Below the pieces are notes generated by a model that was not told the DNA's origin, did no database searches, and worked only from the letters and a program-made list of their open reading frames with translations. A stretch of 64,000 nt of DNA, from NCBI RefSeq assembly GCF_901709675.1, contig NC_051089.1:17542008-17606007 (forward strand). Direction: 5' to 3'. Below are positions 10,141 to 18,347 of the stretch, one piece after another. The DNA is from Syngnathus acus (lineage: Eukaryota > Chordata > Actinopteri > Syngnathiformes > Syngnathidae). Made by a program: the position numbers and the translations under genes. The first letter of the stretch is position 1, and every line of letters starts with the position of its first letter.

Positions 10141-10513
10141 TGTCCTGAACCGGAATGGAGCAGGGCGACCAAATGCAGCTTGGACCAGGGTTTATTGAGG
10201 AAACTCAAAAGGCAAACTATAGATACTCGACTAGGGACGTGAATAACGGAACAGAAAGACAAAACAAGATTAGAACAGAACAGAACAGACTGCAGACTAG
10301 AAACAAGGAGACGAGAGACAAGAGATGAGAACAATCCGACAGGGGTGTGACACGCAGACAGGACTTATATACGCGACAGGTAACGAGAGGCAGGTGACTG
10401 TGATTAGTACATAGATTGAGAGTAGACACATGAAGGGAGGGGCGAGCACACAGACACTGACAGAACTAATGACAACCTACACATAATGGACTGACCGGTG
10501 GCGAGTCGTGACA
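10141..10513 (-). mobile_element. Solo LTR, 373 bp, 5-bp TSD
   Basis: Begins tgtcctg and ends cgtgaca, with the 5-bp direct repeat aaaac at 10136-10140 and 10514-10518. A tttatt (AATAAA on the minus strand) near 10190 suggests minus orientation. It shares cgaccaaatgc and the adjacent tttatt with the LTR fragment at 53637. Gypsy-like origin is inferred from the 5-bp TSD and TG...CA ends. Confidence 0.82.
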
Positions 10514-10524
10514 AAAACAAACAC

Positions 10525-11310
10525 AATTGATTGATTGATTGATTGAATATTTATTGATCCCCAGCGGTGGGGAAATTCAGGCCCCAGCAGTATCCATACC
10601 ACAGAGTGGGTATACAAAAGACACACAGATGGCATGAGCGCAACTCAATAGGCTCTCACAAGGCTGCCACACAACGGCGCCACAAAGAAAGTCAGAAAGT
10701 GCACAAGATAAAAGCCATCAAAGCAAATCAAAGCTAAAAGACAAAGGAAAAAAAGTAACAGCGGCCAACCAGCACCCCTCAATACAAGAGAACACCCCAA
10801 AACACACAAAATAGCCTCCACGGGGTCCGTCGACAGGTGTAAGGGCAGTCCAGTACAACGGCGCCCAATGGACCGTGGTCGCGAATCGGTGAAAACATCA
10901 CAAAGCAGGCAAACGTGTGAGCAGCGTCCTGGGCACCCAGTCGGGGCACGTGCAGATGGTCACCACGGGGCTAGCATGGCGAAAGTCGTTGGTTCCGACG
11001 AGCACGAGGGAGCGGACTCCCCACAGGGGTTGCGGCTGCAAGGCCAAGGCGAGGGACCCGGTCATCACTGGCCGGATAAGCAGGAAGCCGTCGTAGAGTT
11101 ACGCCGGTCTCGACCGATGATCCCGGTCCCAGGAAGAAAAAAATAAAAATAAAATATCCGATCCGAAGAGGTACCGAGGTGCGGTAGAAGGCACCAGCAT
11201 CGCCGAACGGACAAAAAGACAGAAAGAAAAAGGAGAAAAGAAGGAAATAAAGAGGAAAAGAGAGAACACTGCTGGGAGGCAGCCACTCACGGCGCCATAC
11301 CAAGAAAGAA
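10525..11310 (-). mobile_element. Non-LTR insertion with (AATC)n tail, minus strand
   Basis: A (gatt)n run at 10528-10545 is the 3' tail on the minus strand, preceded by gaatttccccaccgctgggg read in reverse. The GC-rich 5' part ends near ggcgccataccaag at about 11305, a start also present at 14930-14985 (shared gaacactgctgggagg). No RT domain, so it is an internally deleted LINE or a LINE-derived SINE. Confidence 0.6.
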
Positions 11311-11480
11311 TGCATGAACTCAAAACAAATTACATATCCGCAAATCAGTGTGAATTCTGCTGTTGCCTTTGCGAGACCAGTTCAGATATGCCTCATCATA
11401 AATTTACATGATAAATCAGGTGTGTTCGGCCCTCCGCAGTGGAGGCTCTGCCGAACCCCTGAGACCGACTCACCGAACCC

Positions 11481-11865
11481 CTAGGGTTCGATCGAACCCA
11501 GGTTAAGAACCACTGCTCTATCTCCAAGGTCTTGAAGCTCCTCCTTCAATGGCTTCAACATGATGACGGGCTTTGGTAGTTGTACTGGTTCTGTAGTTTT
11601 GTCCACTTCCATTGTGTACTCCCCTTCCAGACAACCATCCCCTGAGAACACATCTGCAAAGTCTGCATTAATCTGTTCCAATGTCTATTTTCCTTTTGTC
11701 TTTTCCTCTGTTGTCACAAAAAAGTCAAAAGCCAGGATGTTTTCATCGTGCACCTTGATGAGTTTCATACCCTTGCTGGCTCTTTTCTCTATCAGTGGAA
11801 TAGGGCACTCATATCTACCACTTGGAATTCTAATCGATACAAATTCTGGTTCCTAGAGTTCCTCA
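11481..11865 (-). pseudogene. Gypsy-like pol fragment (protease/RT boundary)
   Basis: The minus strand encodes INADFADVFSGDGCLEGEY, then EPVQLPKPVI and LKPLKEELQDLGDR, the conserved lead-in to the Ty3/Gypsy reverse transcriptase. Stops interrupt the upstream part. RT catalytic motifs are absent. It probably belongs with the gag relic at 15060-15880 on the same strand, the two now separated by LINE and SINE insertions. Confidence 0.65.
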
Positions 11866-12123
11866 GCTGGGGCACCACACCCTTTCCCAGACTCACATTG
11901 AAGATACGTGTAGTGGGTCACCCAGCTCCAGAGTGCAGGCCTTCAGCAGACGAGGAAAGACCCCGTCCAGACCAACAACCTTGCCGGGGCGGAGTCCCCT
12001 CAGCAGTCACTTACTTGAGCCGCCATCACCCTGGGTAGAAGGGCATCATCCACTGGGCTGCAGCTGAATGACTGAGCAGGGGGAGACCGGGGAGCAGAAG
12101 GGGATGGCGGGAGTGAGGGTGAT

Positions 12124-12456
12124 TAAAGATTAAAGATTAAAGTCCCAATGATCGTCACACACACACTTGGGTGTGGTGAAATTTGTCCTCTGCATTTAAC
12201 CCATCCCCGTGTGATTTTAATCCATCCCCTGGGGGAGAGGGGAGCAGTGAGCAGCAGCGGTGCCGCGCTCGGGAATCAGTTGGTGATCTAACCCCCCAAT
12301 TCCAACCCTTAATGCTGAGTGCCAAGCAGGGAGGCAATGGGTCCCATTTTTATAGTCTTTGGTATGACCCGGCCGGGGTTTGAACCCACAACCTTCCAGT
12401 CTCAGGGCGGACACTCTACCACTAGGCCGCTGAACTGGTTGCGTTGTGATGGCGAG
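12124..12456 (-). mobile_element. tRNA-derived SINE, minus strand
   Basis: The minus-strand head contains ggcctagtggtagagtg (A-box-like) and gtgggttcaaacccc (B box, GGTTCRAnnCC) at about 12365-12425. The body continues to a (CTTTAAT)n tail at 12124-12145. This is the polymerase III promoter layout of a tRNA-head SINE. A possible TSD gcgggagt occurs near 12106 and 12457. Confidence 0.85.
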
Positions 12457-12964
12457 CGGGAGTAGTTAAATCTGTTGAAGTAGTCATTCAGCTGGTTCGC
12501 CCTCTTGTCCGGTGGCACCCTGCTTTGGGCCGCAGGCGGTGATCAACCTCATCCCATCACCTCCTTCATGCTGCTTCTCTGCAGCTTTTGCTCCAACTTC
12601 TTTCAATAAAGCAATTTCGCCACCTTGAACTGGGCCCTGAGCTCTTTCTGCATTTGCTTATCACCTTCCTTGAAGGCCCTCTTCTTGCGATTCAGGAGGC
12701 CCTTAAACCTGCTCGTAATCCAAGGCTTGTTTTTGGCATACCAGTGCACTGCTCTCACTGGAATCACATCCATGTAGAAGTCAATGTACTCACTCAACAG
12801 GTGAGTGGTCGTAGTGGTCTGTGGAAGTCTCCTCATTTTTGGCATGTAACACAGCTGAAGCAGGACCAAGTTGTGATCTCCCTTCCCAAGTGCAGGTAGA
12901 GGGGTGGCATTGTATGCATCCTCGACGTTTGCATACAGCAGGTCAATAGTCTTATTTCCCTTAG

Positions 12965-13080
12965 TGCAGGGGTGGCCAACCAGTCAGAGACTAAGAGCCA
13001 CATTTTTTACTGTTATCGCAATGAGCCACATCATACACATGAGCACACATGAAAGTTCGATGTCTCTGCAGCAGATGGAA
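12965..13080. mobile_element. hAT left-end fragment (GGGTGGCCAACC type)
   Basis: caggggtggccaaccagtca followed by agagccacattttt matches (in inverse) the right end of the hAT at 45857-46674. Only this terminal region is recognisable. Confidence 0.6.
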
Positions 13081-13202
13081 GTCTTGATGTCATGTCCAGG
13101 GTGGCACCACCTAACATTCACATACATTGGCAGTGTGTATCAGTGGTGGCGTGTTCACTTCTTAATTCTAAGGTTGTCGGATCTATCCTCAACCCTGGTG
13201 AC

Positions 13203-14062
13203 CAATGTTCCCTCTAATTTTTGAAGTGTCTGTGCAAACACACAAGCTCCCTGTACACACTGTGGACCACTGTGTGCAACACTCTCGTGAAATAAACAAA
13301 TAAAATATTGGCAATGAGAACTTTAACTTGCTCGGGGTCGGATTTTGTTTTGTGTGACAGCTCGTTCTTTTGCACTCTCCCGCAATAATGTACCGATCCC
13401 CTGTCCCATCTTGAGTCTTTGTACAATTCCAACAGCTTTCAAATGACATTTCTGCTGAATGCGACGCTTGAGTTAGCCAAACTACCATTCAGTCCATATT
13501 TTTCCCTCCGTAAACTCGCCTGCCACTTTGGCTTCACTGCATAGTAGACATTTCTCACTCGAAAAAGAGAAAACCACAACCAATTTTACTGTTTGCTCTT
13601 TTATTTGAACACACGCCGACAGCCATTCCATCTTAAAAGAACCGCCACATCTCTGATTTACTTTGGCTCGGCGAGTGGATGCGTCGCTGCTCGTTCGTTT
13701 CGCCATGATAAGGGGTTAGCTAACTTGGCATTTGCATCTCTTGACTCCACCGCACTGTTGTTAGCTAGCTAACATGCGCGGCACGGATGGGCAGGAGACA
13801 TTTTCAGGCACTTTCAATGCTATGATTGGCTATGTAGCGTAAGTGAACCATATCATATCATTGGCTGGATGCCTGTCAATCACTGATTTACACTATAAAA
13901 AGGCACAGAAAAGAAAATCATTCGTCCACTTAATTATAATAATTGACAGATTACATCTAACATTAGATATTAATCAATCAGTTTATGCCGAATTTTATTT
14001 TGTGTGCAGCATAGAATTTCTTGTGCGCAATTGCACAGCTGCGCAGCTTAGACGGAACAGTG
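13203..14062. mobile_element. hAT element, 860 bp, 8-bp TSD
   Basis: Termini are caatgttccctctaa at 13203 and ttagacggaacagtg ending at 14062, which are imperfect inverted repeats. The 8-bp direct repeat ctggtgac is at 13195-13202 and 14063-14070. No clear transposase frame, so non-autonomous. Confidence 0.88.
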
Positions 14063-14171
14063 CTGGTGACCATGTCAAAGTGTTCTTGACCAAGACACTG
14101 AACCCCAATCTGCTCCCAGTGTGGACCTGGCAGCGCCCACTGCCAGGATAATAGAGGGCTCCTCCGGCAGC

Positions 14172-14470
14172 CCCTCGCTCTGACTTGGACATCCTCTTTT
14201 TTTTTCATTGATTTTCATATTATGTATTATTTGTGCCCTCTCTGCATCAATTTCAACCTGGTGATCCTGAAAGGGGGATCCTTCCATCTGTGGTCCCTTC
14301 TCAAGGTTTCTCATTTTCCCCTGGCAGGGTTTTTTGAGTTTTTCCTTGCCCTTTTGGGAGCTTAAGATCAGGGGATGCTTTGAGAATAATTGTCAATTTT
14401 TGTCTATGTGAAGCCCTTTGAGACTGCTTGTGATTTAGGGCTATACAAATAAACTTGACTTGACTTGACA
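14172..14470 (+). mobile_element. LINE/SINE 3' region with TTGAC tail
   Basis: Contains ggtttctcattttcccctgg and gagtttttccttgccctttt, ending in aataaacttgacttgacttg. The tail matches 3875-3975. It is a 5'-truncated non-LTR insertion in the surrounding SINE. Confidence 0.65.
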
Positions 14471-15059
14471 TTGGTGTATGAATGTGTGTGTGAATGGGTG
14501 AATGTGAGGCATTGTAAAGCGCTTTGGGCACCATGTAAAAAATATATAAGTGCAGGCCATTTACATACAGAGTGATACCAGTGCCTTTATTCTTCCCACA
14601 GGCTTTGATGTCTCTGTCGGCGCTGATCATGCTGAAGCCAGGTAGCTCAATGCTGGCATCCGGTATGCTTGCCATTAGCCACGCTCACAGAAGCGCAGTA
14701 AAATGCACTCTCTGTAGGACTTCATAGGACTTGTTCTGCATTGAGTTGACGTTCGCCAGGATCACAGGAGGTTTAAAAGACCACTTCTCAGCGAGCCACT
14801 TAGTCTTTATCTTAGTGCATCCACAATAGGGCTTACACACCTCCACTTACCCGGGACTGGGCTTTCAGGTTGAATAGTATATCCCTCAGGTAAGCAATAG
14901 TCGCCATAACACCAAGGATTAGAGAAAGTTTCAGAAAAGAGAGCGAGAACACTGCTGGGAGGCTGCCACACATGATGACAGCAGGAAGAAGAAAAAAGAA
15001 TTGCTTACAGTATTCACATTATCACTTTGTGTCACTTCTTTAACACACATAATGCCCTC

Positions 15060-15880
15060 ACATTCACAGTCTGCTATACAGTGAACAGTCTTTTTCTTGA
15101 CTTCTGTTCGGGCTTTACACTTGGCCGCAAAGTGGTTTTCCTTACCTAATTTGTTGCATTTCTTGCCAAATGCAGGACATTTCTATTTGTTTCTCTCGAT
15201 CGTCCTACCATAGAACTTGCACTCCACTATGCTCTCTGTGTCTGTCTGCTGGTGGCGGGAAGCTCCGTGCTCAGCGTGAACTTCCTCCACTTGTCCCACT
15301 ATGGCCCTGCAGTTTTCACAGGAAAATTTCGCTGTTCTGCAGAGCTGAAGGCACAAGTCCAAAGTCAAGGCCTTCTCCCTCAGTAGTCTTACCCGCATGC
15401 TGGCATCATTAATCCCGCACACAATCCTATCCTGAATGATGGGGTCCCTCAATGTGGCAAAATTACATTTCTCAGCAAAAAGCTTGGATTTTGTGACATA
15501 GCTGTCAACTGATTCACTAATGCCTTGTGAAAAATTCATATCCACAGTTTCATTCACTGTTGGACTGCAGTAGGTGTCAAACTTCTCAGTCATGTCCTTC
15601 AACTTCAACTCAGCCTCTGTGTCTCTCATTAGTGTATCAAGCAGCTCTCTGCCACTCTCTCCAACCAGATAACTAAAGAGCCTCTTCACTCGTTATCCTT
15701 TGCCACAGTCATTCCAACATAAAGTTGAAACTCGTCCGTCCGTGTCTTCCATGTCTTGGACAAGTTGCCGGAGTCGAAAACACAACGTCTGTGCTCGTCC
15801 ATGCTGACGGTAGCTTGTCTTGCAATACTAAGCATTGCTGTTAGCGCTGCACGTCTTCTCCAGTCAAAACAACTCGACAC
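15060..15880 (-). pseudogene. Gypsy-like retrotransposon gag relic
   Basis: Minus-strand frames (15686-15880 and 15183-15689) encode a gag/capsid segment: KTWKTRTDEFQLYVGMT, then FDTYCSPTVNETVDMNFSQG, DPIIQDRIVCGI and EKALTLDLCLQLCRTAK. A zinc-knuckle-like stretch (CNKLGKENHFAAKCKA) follows at about 15120-15170. Gag packages element RNA. The reading frame is broken between the two parts near 15690, and no LTR is recognisable alongside. A matching pol remnant lies at 11481-11865 on the same strand. A transposon relic, not a host gene. Confidence 0.7.
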
Positions 15881-15889
15881 AACTCACCA

Positions 15890-16345
15890 AGAAAGTCAGG
15901 CAAAATCCTCTGTTGCTGTCACCAAGTTATAGTGTCTGTGATTATAATAAGAAAACACGTCCAGCTTGTTGCGTTGTGCCAACTTGGTCAGCATTTATTG
16001 TACTAACGATTTTACAGTGTCAATTAATTCTCTCTTATTCTTGCTTCAACTCTCTATATCAGTACGGATACATTTGGTACAAGTGATAACAACATTATAT
16101 CATACTGTTATAGTGAGTGGAAAAATAGTAATAACAATGACAAAAATATGAATAAGGAAATTAAGCTTCAGAAAAGTTAAATTAAGAAACTTAATGACAA
16201 TAAAAAAGTAATAAAGAAAGTTAATGATAAGTTGGTCATAATGAGAATGAATAATAAGTAAATAATAAAAATGAATAAAAAGTAATTAATAGTTTGAGGA
16301 CAAAATGTAATAAGGAGTAAAAAGGAGAATAAAACAACTAGAAAC
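15890..16345. other. A/T-rich non-coding stretch
   Basis: No coding frame or terminal repeat seen. Runs of aataa/taaga between 16130 and 16330 make it low-complexity. Confidence 0.5.
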
Positions 16346-16349
16346 ACCT

Positions 16350-16630
16350 AGAAATCCCTGTGTGGAGTTTGCATGTTCTCTCCGTGTCTGCGTGGGTTTT
16401 TCCCGGGAACTCCGATTTTCTTCCACATCCCAAAAAACTTGCATAGTAGGCCGATTGAGAACTCCAAATTGCCCGTATGAGTGAGAGCAGATTGTTGTTT
16501 GTCTCTGCGATTGGCTGGCCACCTGTTCAGGGTGTCCCTCGCCTCCTACCCGATGACTGCTAGGATAGGCTCCAGCACGCCTGCGACCCCCTTGGGGACA
16601 AGCGGTACAGAAAATGGATGGTATTGTCAT
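16350..16630 (+). mobile_element. SINE fragment with DANA/Mermaid-like core
   Basis: gtgtggagtttgcatgttct, then gcgtgggtttttcccggg and taggataggctccagcacgc, resemble the core of DANA/Mermaid-type SINEs known from fish. The tRNA head is missing. Ends with gtacagaaaatggatgg. Related pieces occur at 41600-41860, 49250-49450 and 52780-53000. Confidence 0.65.
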
Positions 16631-16639
16631 TATCATTTT

Positions 16640-17540
16640 TATGTGATTGTGTCTGGCATGTTATTTGATTGATTCGATGGTTTGTGTTTGTTTGCATGTG
16701 GAGAAGCATTAGACTACCGAACACTCACTCACTTTGCATTGTCTCCAAACATGCATTCAGTCAAGAGCATTATTTTGATTAAATTGCTTTTGTTGTATTT
16801 ATTAAAATCAGAATGCAAAACCACATACTTCAAAGTATCTGGTTACATGAACCAGACACGTCACTTGACAACGATCAATGACTTTTCCCACTCTGCATGT
16901 TAATTAGGTTTATATTTACAGGATAACATAGACTATTTTTCAAATGGATCTCTATGGAATTCACTTCTCATAAAAACTCCACAATCCAGTAATTAGGGCC
17001 GCATTAGACTTCACCGGGCCTCTTTTACTCTTTTCAGGTAATGCATTGTGGCTTTGTCAGAAGTCTGGACAAGAGAATCAGCATAATTTGAAAGTGCACA
17101 AGCCAGGTGTGTAAAAAAAAAAAATCCTTGAAGCACATATAGGAGAATTTTCAAACATTTATACTCCAAAATATATAAAAGGGATTTGTTTTCAATTTTC
17201 CTTCACGTCAACTCAACTGCCTCTCAGCTCTTTGTCTATAACTTGGGATTCAATCTCATATCTGTCTGTAGAAGTATATTTAAAGAAACAGTAAAGCGAG
17301 CCAAAATTCATGCACTTATGTGATGGAACTGAATCATAAAATAATGTCAGTGCTATAATTTCCCCCCGAAAAAAAGATTTAATGGTATTTTAGAACAGAA
17401 GAGCAGTACACTGACTGAGGCCCACTTTTTGGGCGGAGTCTGCTTGATTTGACACATCAGCCTGACTATGTCACAGAAGGAAAAGATCACAATTTCCCCC
17501 ATTGGTAATCATTGTAAAGACTATCGCTTAAAATGTGCAA
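16640..17540. other. Intergenic sequence, nothing recognised
   Basis: No convincing frame, TE terminus or tandem repeat. It is the upstream flank of the putative plus-strand first exon at 17559, and part could be promoter or 5' UTR. No clear TATA-Inr pair was picked out. Confidence 0.4.
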
Positions 17541-17558
17541 AAACAGCTATCAGCAAAA

Positions 17559-17753
17559 ATGTATATGGACATCTCTACTTCTGACTACTTCAACATATCA
17601 CAAGGATTAGTCTCTCTGTTGCTGATTTGCTTTTTAGGGAGCACCGGACTTTCAGCGAGGAGGCCGACCCTTCAGCTGAGTGTGCCGTTTAAAGCACCTC
17701 CTTTTCGGATAGACGACAGCGGTGGTAGCCCATATGTGGACTTCAGGGGAAAT
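17559..17753 (+). CDS. Putative first coding exon of an unidentified secreted/membrane protein
   Basis: From an ATG at 17559 the frame runs 65 codons to a strong splice donor (aat|gtaagt, intron starting 17754) in phase 0. The N-terminus is MYMDISTSDYFN, then a hydrophobic run GLVSLLLICFLGSTGLS ending in small residues, which reads as a signal peptide with cleavage around residue 32-33. The mature start is basic (RRPTLQLSV), followed by KAPPFRIDDSGGSPYVDF. I do not recognise the family. Without the splice the frame ends after 10 more codons. Later exons are not visible on the plus strand nearby; they would have to lie inside or beyond the opposite-strand bnc1 gene. Chance cannot be excluded, but the combination of signal peptide, in-phase donor and lack of TE similarity supports a real exon. 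Confidence 0.42.
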
Positions 17754-17759
17754 GTAAGT

Positions 17760-18335
17760 CTAATGAGCCCTTACCAATTTTAATTGAACATGTAACGACG
17801 TATGAACAATTCATCTTACATAAAGCGTCTCAGAACATGTCGTATTTGCGTATTTGCCAAAATAAATGGATAAAATAGAAAATGATAACTTGCTAAAACA
17901 TGCTAACTTTTTTCATTTTCCTGATAAAAAGATACATAAACTGGGCTAGTTAATGACAAATGAACCATCCTCGCTTTCCCCTCCCTTCAAGGAACATACG
18001 TATACATAACATAACATAACCTATACTGTAGAAAACATTTAAGGGACACATATCAATTATAATTACTACAAAAAAAACAATGTGTGTCACACAATGTTGT
18101 TAGAGTGTACAGAGATGTGTCAGATCACATGGACCGGATGGATGATAATTTCGGAAACAAATGTTTAACTATAGAAAAAATTATTACCCCCTACTTTGCT
18201 CACCACTCCACTTATGTATGAATCACAGTTGGCTTAGGCTATTGTTAATATGCACTCAGTTAACAATTTCATGAATATGAAGCTACCGTACTGCACCACT
18301 TCCCTTGCATGATTCAAAGCACTCGTCTACGTCCA
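17760..18335. other. Short intergenic stretch between the plus-strand exon and the bnc1 3' end
   Basis: A/T-rich without recognisable TE. On the minus strand AATAAA occurs at 18336-18341, seven bases past the bnc1 stop. No minus-strand similarity to the missing basonuclin C-terminus was recognised here. Confidence 0.45.
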
Positions 18336-18347
18336 TTTATTTTATAT

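Larger units (their letters stand above)
10028..11515. mobile_element. hAT element (TTCTTAACC type) split by a solo LTR and a second insertion
   Basis: The right terminus ggttaagaaccactg ends at 11515. Internal sequence matches the intact 362-bp element at 50183-50544 in reverse orientation once 10141-10513 and about 10525-11310 are removed. The left terminus is truncated near cccctctttag (10028). It is a relic that served as landing site for two retroelements. Confidence 0.7.
13140..14567 (+). mobile_element. SINE split by a hAT and a LINE tail
   Basis: 13140-13202 holds a tRNA-like head (ggtggcgtgttcacttctta, aggttgtcggatctatcc as a weak B box) and resumes at 14063 (catgtcaaagtgttcttgac). 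The 3' part at 14470-14567 (gaatgggtgaatgtgaggc, aaagcgctttgggc) is a common fish SINE tail. Removing the hAT at 13203-14062 and the LINE tail at about 14172-14470 restores a continuous SINE. Confidence 0.6.
11868..14990 (-). mobile_element. Fragmented LINE (endonuclease, linker, RT start), minus strand
   Basis: Pieces in minus-strand order are: a 5' leader (about 14985-14900, gaacactgctgggagg), an APE endonuclease piece (14560-14680: IELPGFSMISADRDIKACG), a linker piece (12600-12960: RAVHWYAKNKPWITSRFKG, DRKKRAF-like) and an RT-start relic (11930-12020: GVFPRLLKACTLELGDPL). SINEs and a hAT lie between them. It appears to have inserted between the Gypsy gag and pol relics. The middle of the endonuclease is lost. 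Confidence 0.6.

Noticed and set aside
12360-12430. A tRNA gene, because of A-box and B-box sequences
   Set aside because: The cloverleaf does not close and the sequence continues into a SINE body with a repeat tail.
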